DNA of 13,842 bases from Candidatus Hydrogenedens sp. (GTDB lineage: Bacteria; Hydrogenedentota; Hydrogenedentia; Hydrogenedentales; Hydrogenedentaceae): positions 1 through 13,842 of the forward strand of contig DAOSUS010000081.1 in NCBI GenBank assembly GCA_035378955.1, read 5' to 3'. Both the position numbers and the translations under genes were made by a program. The notes beneath the pieces were generated by a model. It had not been told where the DNA came from and ran no database searches. It saw only the letters and a list, made by a program, of their open reading frames with translations. Shown piece by piece: positions 6,401-13,070 of this stretch. Each line of letters opens with the position of its first letter. Position 1 is the stretch's first letter.

Positions 6401-7381
6401 ATGAAACAGAAAGGATTTACACTCATTGAACTTCTTGTCGTTATTGCCATTATTGGTATCCTTGCGGCAATTTTATTGCCGGCTCTTGCTCGCGCCCGTG
6501 AGGCGGCTCGTCGTTCCTCCTGCCAGAACAATTTGAAACAGTGGGGTCTTGTCTACAAGATGTATGCCAATGAAGCCAAAGGCGAACGATACCCTGCATT
6601 GCAAACTTACAATCCATTAAGACCTAACAAACAAGATATCGCAGCAGGACCTCAGGTTAGTTCATTATACCCTGAATATCTTACAGACCCGTATATTATC
6701 ATCTATCCATCTGACCCGGATGCAGCAAAAGCTAGAAGTGGCATAGAAGAAAATAATGGAAATTTAGTTTACATTTCGGATGATGTTGACGCCAGTTATG
6801 CCTATTTCAGCTGGGTATTTGACAGATTAAAGCCCTCTCAACCTTTGAGTTCTTTTACAATATTAAACACAGCCCTTTCAGCTCTTGGTGCTGGTGCTGT
6901 TGACCCTAATATCATGGTACCGACGCAGCTTGCTGCAGGTTTAGAAAGTCTATTTCAACAATATGGCGCCGCCTTAGGACAATATACCGGTGGTAATGGC
7001 GCGGCTCTTGTCCCGGTGGTTGACCAGGATATATCTCTTTTATCTCAGTGGGCAGGTTATGGTAATGGTGGCGGAAATACCATTTATCGGTTGCGTGAAG
7101 GTATTGAACGCTTCTTGATTACTGATATTAACAACCCTGCCGCAAGTAATAATGCACAAAGTTCTGTTTGGATTATGTTAGATACATTCTCTGCAGGTGG
7201 AGCAGCAGGTGACTTGTTTAATCATATTCCGGGTGGTTGCAATGTCCTTTACATGGACGGACATGTTGAATTTATTCGTTATACCTCAGATTCCAATCCG
7301 TATGATAATGATGTCCCTGGCACAGAACCAGTAATATCAAATGTAGCAACAATAGTAACCGCTTTAACCTCTGCTTCGTAA
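6401..7381 (+). CDS. DUF1559-type pilin-like protein 1 (type IV prepilin signal, H-x-DG C-terminal motif)
   Basis: 326 residues. A type III (prepilin) signal, KG|FTLIE with cleavage after G5 and E5 of the mature form, leads into the hydrophobic helix VVIAIIGILAAILLPA. The conserved segments ARAREAARRSSCQNN and MYANEAKGERYPAL follow. Near the C-terminus are YRLREGIERFLITDINNPA and HIPGGCNVLYMDGH. This is the layout of the planctomycete/Lentisphaera-type DUF1559 proteins, which are exported and assembled or anchored by type II secretion/type IV pilus-like machinery. The frame is open 16 codons upstream, but GAGGAG before the ATG at 6401 and the prepilin signal fix the start. Unlike the two paralogues it has tyrosine (Y102) where they have Cys in CPSD. 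It follows the lectin gene in the same direction and may be co-transcribed through the hairpin. Confidence 0.9.
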   Translation: MKQKGFTLIELLVVIAIIGILAAILLPALARAREAARRSSCQNNLKQWGLVYKMYANEAKGERYPALQTYNPLRPNKQDIAAGPQVSSLYPEYLTDPYIIIYPSDPDAAKARSGIEENNGNLVYISDDVDASYAYFSWVFDRLKPSQPLSSFTILNTALSALGAGAVDPNIMVPTQLAAGLESLFQQYGAALGQYTGGNGAALVPVVDQDISLLSQWAGYGNGGGNTIYRLREGIERFLITDINNPAASNNAQSSVWIMLDTFSAGGAAGDLFNHIPGGCNVLYMDGHVEFIRYTSDSNPYDNDVPGTEPVISNVATIVTALTSAS

Positions 7382-7401
7382 AAATTAAAACATTTTTTCA
7401 G

Positions 7402-7444
7402 AAAAATTGTGCAGTTTTTTTCTTGAAAACTGCACAATTTTTTT
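7402..7444 (+). terminator. Rho-independent terminator after pilin-like gene 1
   Basis: A 17-bp perfect stem (7402-7418 with 7426-7442), a 7-nt loop and a run of seven T (7438-7444). An A-run on the 5' side means it could also stop leftward transcription. Confidence 0.88.
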
Positions 7445-7463
7445 ATTAAAATAGAATTTGTAT

Positions 7464-7492
7464 TTAACACTATTCATAACAACTAATAATTT
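7464..7492 (+). promoter_or_regulatory. Weak candidate promoter for pilin-like gene 2
   Basis: TTAACA (7464-7469), 17 nt, then TAATTT (7487-7492), the same -10 hexamer seen before the lectin gene. The gene lies behind a strong terminator, so it needs its own promoter, and this is the best match in the short gap. Confidence 0.3.
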
Positions 7493-7516
7493 AACTCTAA
7501 CATAAGGATTAATGTT

Positions 7517-8407
7517 ATGAAGAAAAAAGGTTTCACACTCATCGAACTACTGGTGGTCATAGCTATCATCGGTATCCTCGCGGCAATTTTGTTGCCGGCT
7601 CTTGCTCGTGCCCGTGAGGCAGCTCGTCGTTCCTCCTGCCAAAATAATCTAAAACAGATAGGTTTGTCCATGAAAATGTATGCTAACGAAGCAAAGGGAG
7701 AACGGTTCCCTACTTTAAGTATTGCAGGTGGAGATAATTGTGATGATATTGGTATTGATTTTATGTGGTGGGGACCACAATTATATCCCGAGTATCTGTC
7801 TGATTTGAATGTAAATGTTTGTCCTTCTGATTCGGACGGCAAACGGGCATTTACCGATGGTAGATGGCATTGTGGGGGAAATCCCGATAATCCTATTTGC
7901 CCTTGCCGTGTTGATGCTTTGTCTTATATTTACATCTGTTGGACATTACGGGAACAAGACTATATGATGCCCGGAATGGACCCCAATGACCCAAATATCT
8001 CTTCATTTCAGTTACCAGTTACTTATGTTAACCCGTTTTTTGTACAAAAGCTTATGAATTTAGTAGCGGCAGTAGATGCTGCTCCAGATGTAAGCACAGC
8101 CATGGGGCTTGTGGACAAAGACTTAACTTATAATACGGCAGACTCACAGGGTAAAATAACCATGTATCGTCTTCGTGAAGGAATCGAACGATTCCTGATT
8201 ACGGACATTAACAATCCTGCGGCAAGCACACAGGCTCAAAGTGAAATTGCTTTCTTTTTCGATGGTATCGAAACGACGCCTTCAGATTTCAATCATATCC
8301 CCGGCGGTGCCAATGTTCTTTATATGGATGGACATGCAGAGTTTGTTCGTTTCCCAACTGAACATCCGGCAAACAAAGTGTTCGCCGCAATCATTGGAAA
8401 TGTATAA
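7517..8407 (+). CDS. DUF1559-type pilin-like protein 2
   Basis: 296 residues with prepilin signal KKG|FTLIE and the same first 47 residues as the paralogue upstream, apart from one residue in the leader. Conserved blocks are MYANEAKGERFPTL, YPEYLSD, CPSD (C102), CPCR (C128/C130), YRLREGIERFLITDINNPAAS and HIPGGANVLYMDGH near the C-terminus. Extra cysteines (C75, C119, C141) make the periplasmic or extracellular head likely to be disulfide-bonded. The start is supported by TAAGGA about 8 nt before the ATG. Terminators lie on both sides, so it is probably a single-gene transcript. The paralogue at 12092 resembles it more closely than the upstream one does (MDPNDPNI against QDVNDPAI, and the CPSD/PCR cysteines). 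Role inferred: exported surface or pseudopilin component. Confidence 0.9.
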   Translation: MKKKGFTLIELLVVIAIIGILAAILLPALARAREAARRSSCQNNLKQIGLSMKMYANEAKGERFPTLSIAGGDNCDDIGIDFMWWGPQLYPEYLSDLNVNVCPSDSDGKRAFTDGRWHCGGNPDNPICPCRVDALSYIYICWTLREQDYMMPGMDPNDPNISSFQLPVTYVNPFFVQKLMNLVAAVDAAPDVSTAMGLVDKDLTYNTADSQGKITMYRLREGIERFLITDINNPAASTQAQSEIAFFFDGIETTPSDFNHIPGGANVLYMDGHAEFVRFPTEHPANKVFAAIIGNV

Positions 8408-8437
8408 TTTGTAGAAAAAACTTAATAAATATTATTT

Positions 8438-8477
8438 AGAGAGACTGCTTCCTCAAAAGAGGTAGTCTCTCTTTTAT
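8438..8477 (+). terminator. Rho-independent terminator after pilin-like gene 2
   Basis: Arms AGAGAGACT (8438-8446) and AGTCTCTCT (8464-8472) pair, with an inner CCTC/GAGG pairing around an AAAA loop and a small bulge. A T-rich tail (TTTATT) follows. Confidence 0.8.
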
Positions 8478-8492
8478 TATGTAATGGTATTG

Positions 8493-8501
8493 TGTTAAAA
8501 T
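8493..8501 (+). promoter_or_regulatory. Candidate extended -10 for the diguanylate cyclase gene
   Basis: TGT followed by TAAAAT (8496-8501) forms an extended -10, 36 nt before the ATG at 8538. The -35 at 17 nt spacing (TTTATT, 8473-8478) is poor and lies in the terminator tail. Confidence 0.4.
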
Positions 8502-8537
8502 ATATTTGTGAGAATTTACAATAAAGGCAAGTGATTT

Positions 8538-9470
8538 ATGAAATGTGAACAAAGAGAGAAAGTGGAAGATCTTCTTTCAGAGCAGGCTATCGAGATTATA
8601 AAAAATCTTGAAATAGGTGCGTATGTTGTTTCTCCTGAACGAGAAATTCTCTTTTGGAATGATAAAGCGTATGAAATAACGGGTTATACTTCAGGTGAGG
8701 TAATTGGGTCTTTTTGTCAGGATAATCTATTGCGACATGTAGATGAGCTCGCAACGGAGTTATGTATTCATGGATGTCCACTATTAGAAACTATTAAAGA
8801 TGGTACAATTCGCAAAGCAAGGGTATATTTGAGACATAAGGCAGGCTATCGAATGCCTGTAAAGGTGGAAACTTTACCTATTAAGGTGAATGACGAGACT
8901 AAGGGTGCGATTGAATTTTTTCAGGAGGATACCGAAGAACTCAATCTATCGGAAGAACTTCGGAGAACCCGCGAGAAAGCATTGATTTGTCCTTTGACAG
9001 AGATTGGAAATCGCAGGTATACAGAACAGGTGCTTGAAGACCGTCTGGAAGAAATGAAACGAATGAATAGTAGTTTGGGGCTGTTTTTCATAGATATTGA
9101 TGATTTTAAGCACATTAATGATACTTATGGTCATCCTATTGGGGATATTGTATTAAAAATGGTTGCTCGAACCCTTGTGAGTATTATGCGTCCGTATGAT
9201 TTTGTAGGGCGATGGGGTGGAGAGGAGATCGTTGCGATTGTCCCGCATGTGAAACAGGAAGAATTATTTGAATTGGGAGAACGGTTACGGAAGTTAATTT
9301 CTGCCAGTAGTATAAAAACAACGCAGGGAAGATTGGGGGTTACAGTTTCTATTGGTTCAACAATTTCTTTTAAAGAGGATACCTTTGATTCCATTATTGA
9401 CCGTGCGGATAAAATGATGTATGAGAGCAAACGCAACGGTAAAAATAGGGTTACTGTTTATTCCTCTTAA
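8538..9470 (+). CDS. PAS-GGDEF diguanylate cyclase
   Basis: 310 residues, no transmembrane segment, so cytosolic. A PAS domain (about 15-130) is followed by a short helical linker and a GGDEF domain (about 150-307). The catalytic motif is GGEEI (227-231), a permitted variant of GG(D/E)EF. D186 in FFIDIDDFK is the expected second metal ligand, and NDTYGH is intact. RPYD (218-221) lies five residues before GGEE, the canonical product-inhibition I-site. The enzyme should make c-di-GMP from two GTP and be feedback-inhibited. The PAS domain carries C60, C76 and C80 in the pattern C-x15-C-x3-C-P-L, a conserved-looking cysteine cluster that may bind a cofactor or sense redox state. It lies downstream of the pilin-like genes but has its own terminator-bounded unit. 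Confidence 0.92.
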   Translation: MKCEQREKVEDLLSEQAIEIIKNLEIGAYVVSPEREILFWNDKAYEITGYTSGEVIGSFCQDNLLRHVDELATELCIHGCPLLETIKDGTIRKARVYLRHKAGYRMPVKVETLPIKVNDETKGAIEFFQEDTEELNLSEELRRTREKALICPLTEIGNRRYTEQVLEDRLEEMKRMNSSLGLFFIDIDDFKHINDTYGHPIGDIVLKMVARTLVSIMRPYDFVGRWGGEEIVAIVPHVKQEELFELGERLRKLISASSIKTTQGRLGVTVSIGSTISFKEDTFDSIIDRADKMMYESKRNGKNRVTVYSS

Positions 9471-9474
9471 GTTT

Positions 9475-10266
9475 TTATCCGTGAGTTTCTATGTGGTGAT
9501 TTTGCTTTGCATATTGAATATTATCAAAGTATCTCTGTGGATTGATAGATCTTCCGTTTTGTAAGATTTCCAGATGTAAATGATTGCCGGTAGCCCTTCC
9601 TGTTGAACCTACACTTGCAATTTGTGTCGTAATATCAACCTGCTCTCCTCTTTTGACTAAGTTCTTTTCATTGTGAGCATATAGGCTACTTGTGCCATCC
9701 TCATGTTTTATCCGCACATAATTCCCATAACTATTACTAAAACCTGTTTCTTCTACAATGCCCGCTTTAATAGGATATATAGGTGATCCTTGAGGGGCGG
9801 CTATATCTATACCCCTATGAAAAGTTCTTTTCCCTGTAAATGGGTCATTCCGCCATCCAAACGGAGATGAAACCTGTTTTTGTGAGGGAACAATATTTAA
9901 AAATGGATTGGGCGAGTTTATATATGTGTTTTTCAGTTTCTGATTAAAATTTTTCAAAACTTTTGTTTGAGAATTCATTACATTTTTTAAGGAAGAAAGG
10001 GAATTTGTATTGTTTGTAAAATTAGTATAAACTTCTAAATTTTTGGGATATGATAAAAGAAAAGAAGAGTGATTGCTGGTATTTAGAAAATCTGAAAAAT
10101 TGTTAGAAGAAATTTCTGCCTCTATATTATCCAGTAATAAATTCAAAAAGGAGGTATTTTGAATCGTCTGCAATAAAGACAAACTGGATAAAGAAGAAAA
10201 TGTCTTTGGATTTTTTCCTGTTATATTATTTTTTGTGGAATAAGAAATCGCATGGATACGATGCAT
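9475..10266 (-). CDS. M23-family (LytM-type) metallopeptidase without visible signal peptide
   Basis: 263 residues. The C-terminal half (about 125-250) is an M23 peptidase domain: SSPFGWRNDPFTGK, HRGIDIA with zinc ligands H150 and D154, YAHNE (H198), and GNHLHLE with H229 and H231. All catalytic and zinc residues are present, so cleavage of peptidoglycan cross-links is expected. The first 115 residues are rich in Ser, Asn and Leu with no recognised domain. No signal peptide or transmembrane helix is seen. A TAA sits three codons before the ATG in the same frame, so no upstream extension is possible. AGGA lies about 9 nt before the start. It converges on the cyclase gene with a 4-bp gap. Export by a non-Sec route, a lysis-dependent role, or an association with flagellar/appendage assembly are all open. 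Confidence 0.85.
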   Translation of the reverse strand: MHRIHAISYSTKNNITGKNPKTFSSLSSLSLLQTIQNTSFLNLLLDNIEAEISSNNFSDFLNTSNHSSFLLSYPKNLEVYTNFTNNTNSLSSLKNVMNSQTKVLKNFNQKLKNTYINSPNPFLNIVPSQKQVSSPFGWRNDPFTGKRTFHRGIDIAAPQGSPIYPIKAGIVEETGFSNSYGNYVRIKHEDGTSSLYAHNEKNLVKRGEQVDITTQIASVGSTGRATGNHLHLEILQNGRSINPQRYFDNIQYAKQNHHIETHG

Positions 10267-10464
10267 ATCATTTTATCCTAAAAGTTGATTCTTTATAAGC
10301 AAAACATATTCCAAGTATGTGTTTTATTTAAGTCCCTGATATACCATAATTGAAATAATTTTATACTTTTTATTCATCGGGAATTTTTTACATAGAAAGG
10401 AAATTTTTTCCAGATACACAAGATTGCTGCACGAAAAAGAGGTTTTTACGCTATTAGGTTTTCT

Positions 10465-11427
10465 TTACATTTCGTCCGAAGAAATGAGACAAGATGCACA
10501 AAGAGGATTTTTAGAAAAATCGCCTCGTATAAAATCCTGACGAATTTTTATAGCCCGGGGTGAATTCCAAACTTCATAAATAGAACTTTCCGCCACATTT
10601 CCCAAAACCATCTTTTTGAAATAATCCGTGCAACACAAAACCATATCCCCATTAAACAAGATATAGGCTTGTTTAAATAATCGTGTGCAATGTTTAAATT
10701 GGACTGCTTTACCGGGATTTAATTTTCGGAAAGTGAAATTATTTCCTCCTCGATTTTCTAATGCAGTATATTTTGAATTAACACCAAGACTTTTCCAGTA
10801 ATTTACTGCTTTATCCACATCAATAAGATTTGTTTTAACCATAGTTATTGTAATTTTTAATTTGGGACAATATTCATTCCGTTTTTGAATAAGATACTCA
10901 ATATTTCTTTTTGTTTCTTCAAATTTTAAACTTCCTCGCATTGTCTCTTCATAAGGTTCTTTTTCGATGCCCTGCATAGAAATAAATATATGTAGAAAAG
11001 GATTATCTCTGACCAAGTCATCTACCACATCCGTAGATAATTTGCTACCATTTGTTGTAATAATAATTCGTGATTTGGGAATTGTTTGTTTAATATATCG
11101 TGATCGTTCTAAAATTTTAGGGTCCAAAAAGGGTTCATTCATTAAGTAAGGACTGATACGCCGCGTGTTTTTGTGTTGTGCTATTTCATGAACAATTTTT
11201 TTAAATAGTTCATCGGACATTGTTCCCTTAGGAACATGTTCTACACTTAAAGTATAGGGGCAAAAAATACAAGCGCCATTACAACCGGTTCGTGTTTGAA
11301 TTTGCACGGTTAGTGGGAAATCAGGGACTTTGCGAAAAAACATTGTTTTTAATTTATCTGCCCACCAGTGTTCATCTGTGCCCTTTATATAAAAATTTTT
11401 CTTCCATTTTTTTATAAAATTTGTCAT
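10465..11427 (-). CDS. Radical SAM/SPASM domain protein
   Basis: 320 residues. The radical SAM cluster motif is GCNGACIFC, with C49, C53 and C56 in the CxxxCxxC pattern. It is followed by a partial TIM barrel with YLMNEPF (94-100) and ITTNGSKL (123-130). The C-terminal SPASM-like region has C247, C265, C266, C310 and C313, plus LGNVAESSIYEVWNSP, the usual text between auxiliary-cluster cysteines. Such enzymes carry one SAM-cleaving and one or two auxiliary Fe-S clusters and often modify peptides, but many act on sugars, nucleotides or unknown substrates. No short precursor-peptide gene is seen next to it, so the substrate cannot be assigned. The start is supported by AGGA 8 nt upstream. No close operon partner: the next gene on the strand is 198 bp away. 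Confidence 0.88.
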   Translation of the reverse strand: MTNFIKKWKKNFYIKGTDEHWWADKLKTMFFRKVPDFPLTVQIQTRTGCNGACIFCPYTLSVEHVPKGTMSDELFKKIVHEIAQHKNTRRISPYLMNEPFLDPKILERSRYIKQTIPKSRIIITTNGSKLSTDVVDDLVRDNPFLHIFISMQGIEKEPYEETMRGSLKFEETKRNIEYLIQKRNEYCPKLKITITMVKTNLIDVDKAVNYWKSLGVNSKYTALENRGGNNFTFRKLNPGKAVQFKHCTRLFKQAYILFNGDMVLCCTDYFKKMVLGNVAESSIYEVWNSPRAIKIRQDFIRGDFSKNPLCASCLISSDEM

Positions 11428-11489
11428 CTGTATTTCCTAATATTTTCAATATATATACCATAATATAACAATTATAAAAAAAATGTAAT

Positions 11490-11673
11490 GGTTAATTTTT
11501 TTTTACCACAAAGAACACAACGACTTTACACAAAGTCCACAAAGTAGAGTTTGTTTCATTTTCTTATAAACTTCCTCTGTGTGTTTTGTGTAGTATTTTC
11601 TTTGTGTCCTCTGTGGTTAATTTTTTACACCTCAAAAAGTACAGAAACTTTAACAAAGTTCATAAAGCGGAGA
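11490..11673. repeat. Degenerate interspersed repeat with direct and inverted copies of a CCACAAAG-type motif
   Basis: The left arm (11503-11549) and right arm (about 11566-11620) form a long imperfect inverted repeat. Terminal 20-mers match at 16 positions, based on TTAACCACAGAGGACACAAA versus TTTACCACAAAGAACACAAC. A third, degenerate copy in direct orientation follows at 11615-11673: GGTTAATTTTTT recurs at 11490 and 11615, and ACTTTACACAAAGTCCACAA (from 11523) aligns with ACTTTAACAAAGTTCATAAA (from 11647). No coding capacity. I recall similar CCACAGAGGACACAGAG repeats scattered between genes in several bacterial phyla; function unknown. Confidence 0.7.
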
Positions 11674-11947
11674 GAATCCAAAGCCAGGAGGTTTTAGATA
11701 GGTTTTCCATACCATTAAGGGATACTTCCTCCTACATAATAAGATACATTAACTAAAGAAAAAATATAAATCTGTTACCTATGTTCTATAGTTCTTCACA
11801 TTAGATATATTTTATGAAAAATTTTATTTGTTATTTAAAATACATATAATTATCATTTAGTTTTACTGCGCCGAATAGTTGGGATAAAACAAAAAAATTA
11901 TAAAATAAACTAAATTCAAAAAATAAATATTAAAAATAACCCAAGAT

Positions 11948-12007
11948 ATAAGTATTTGTAATTTAGTTTTTAAAAATAAATACTTGATATTTTTCATAAT
12001 AAGTATT
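11948..12007. promoter_or_regulatory. Three AAGTATT-type words around the promoter of pilin-like gene 3
   Basis: ATAAGTATT occurs at 11948-11956 and 11999-12007 in the same orientation, with the inverse AAATACTT at 11978-11985 between them, overlapping the -35 box. They form two overlapping inverted repeats. The DNA is AT-rich, so chance is possible. Confidence 0.3.
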
Positions 12008-12012
12008 ATTAT
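11984..12012 (+). promoter_or_regulatory. Candidate sigma-70 promoter for pilin-like gene 3
   Basis: TTGATA (11984-11989), a 17-nt spacer, and TATTAT (12007-12012). Transcription would begin near 12019, about 70 nt before the ATG at 12092. The -35 context TACTTGA is shared with the promoter at 4067. Confidence 0.45.
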
Positions 12013-12091
12013 ATATTTATAGTAAACTAAACATGGGTTTACTTATATATGTGTTTATCATTATTAACTTTTTAACAGGAGTAATAAAGAT

Positions 12092-12997
12092 ATGTTAAAA
12101 AAAGGTTTTACTCTCATCGAACTGCTGGTTGTGATAGCGATAATTGGTATTCTTGCTGCTATCCTCTTGCCAGCACTTGCTCGTGCGCGTGAAGCAGCAC
12201 GGCGGTCTTCATGTCAGAACAATCTTAAGCAATTAGGATTGGTGTTCAAGATGTATTCCAATGAATCGAAAGGAGAAAGATACCCTACGATTCAGATATG
12301 GCAAGGTGATCCTGCGATGCCAGACGATTGCAATTGTCGATCTTCTGTTGAGGCTTTCTTTAATGCACGAACAGTGTATCCCGAATATCTGACGGATACG
12401 AATGTTATGATATGTCCATCAGATTCAACCGCGAGAACTCATGTAACTGTTGATGGATGGTGGAATCGCAATGGTGACCCGAATTTAGATGAAAAGAATC
12501 CTTGCCGTTTTAGTGCGGAATCATACAATTATTACGGTTGGGCAATTATGGATGCCGATATGGTTTTACCCGGACAGGATGTTAATGACCCTGCAATTAA
12601 CGAGACAAACGCAATGAACTATTTTAATCCAGACTTCTTAACCGCTATTCTAACGATATTAAATAATGGTTATGCCAACTGGGCAAATAATGGAGATGCC
12701 AGTTTATTGGATTCCGATGCAAAACAAGGAGCCGTTACCGTATATCGGCTTCGCGAAGGGATTGAGCGGTTTCTGATAACGGATATCAACAATCCTGCTG
12801 CTTCGAGTAAAGCTCAGAGTGAGGTATGGATATTGTCCGATGATGTTAATTCACAGCCTGAATTTATGAACCATGTTCCCGGTGGCGGGAATGTTTTGTA
12901 TATGGATGGTCATGTGGAGTTTATACGCTATCCTGGAAAAAACCCTGTTTCTCGTTTATGGGCTTGCTTCTTAGATAGTCAAACCAGTGGTGATTAA
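12092..12997 (+). CDS. DUF1559-type pilin-like protein 3
   Basis: 301 residues with prepilin signal KKG|FTLIE, the same hydrophobic helix, and ARAREAARRSSCQNNLKQ identical to the other two paralogues. Further conserved blocks are MYSNESKGERYPTI, YPEYLTD, CPSD (C108), PCR (C138), YRLREGIERFLITDINNPAAS and HVPGGGNVLYMDGHVEF. The N-terminal protein sequence is conserved, but its codons differ widely from those of paralogues 1 and 2, so it is an older copy held by selection. It stands alone, behind its own AT-rich promoter region and before a strong terminator. AGGAG lies 10 nt before the ATG, slightly far but usable. Role inferred: exported pseudopilin or surface protein processed by a prepilin peptidase encoded elsewhere. 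Confidence 0.9.
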   Translation: MLKKGFTLIELLVVIAIIGILAAILLPALARAREAARRSSCQNNLKQLGLVFKMYSNESKGERYPTIQIWQGDPAMPDDCNCRSSVEAFFNARTVYPEYLTDTNVMICPSDSTARTHVTVDGWWNRNGDPNLDEKNPCRFSAESYNYYGWAIMDADMVLPGQDVNDPAINETNAMNYFNPDFLTAILTILNNGYANWANNGDASLLDSDAKQGAVTVYRLREGIERFLITDINNPAASSKAQSEVWILSDDVNSQPEFMNHVPGGGNVLYMDGHVEFIRYPGKNPVSRLWACFLDSQTSGD

Positions 12998-13021
12998 AAA
13001 CTCCTTTCCTTTTTAAGACAA

Positions 13022-13056
13022 AAAGAGCAGGAATTTGTGATAAATTCCTGCTCTTT
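13022..13056. terminator. Bidirectional terminator between pilin-like gene 3 and proS
   Basis: A perfect 15-bp stem (13022-13036 with 13042-13056) and a 5-nt loop GTGAT. The A-run before it gives a T-run when read leftward, so it serves proS best. The rightward tail (CTTTCTATATAATTTTT) is weaker but adequate. Confidence 0.85.
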
Positions 13057-13070
13057 CTATATAATTTTTA

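Larger units (their letters stand above)
11674..12091. other. AT-rich non-coding stretch before pilin-like gene 3
   Basis: No gene-like frame. It holds the candidate promoter at 11984 and repeated AAGTATT words. A perfect TATAAT on the minus strand (11471-11476, just left of the repeat) could serve the radical SAM gene, but its -35 is poor. Confidence 0.55.

Noticed and set aside
6040..6531. Long minus-strand open frame with an Arg/Ala-rich segment opposite pilin-like gene 1, mirrored by one at 7483-7842 opposite gene 2
   Set aside because: Both are antisense reflections of the conserved pilin N-terminus; their similarity follows from the sense genes.
11490..11673. CRISPR array or insertion sequence
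   Set aside because: Repeats are degenerate, mixed in orientation and without uniform spacers; no transposase frame is present.
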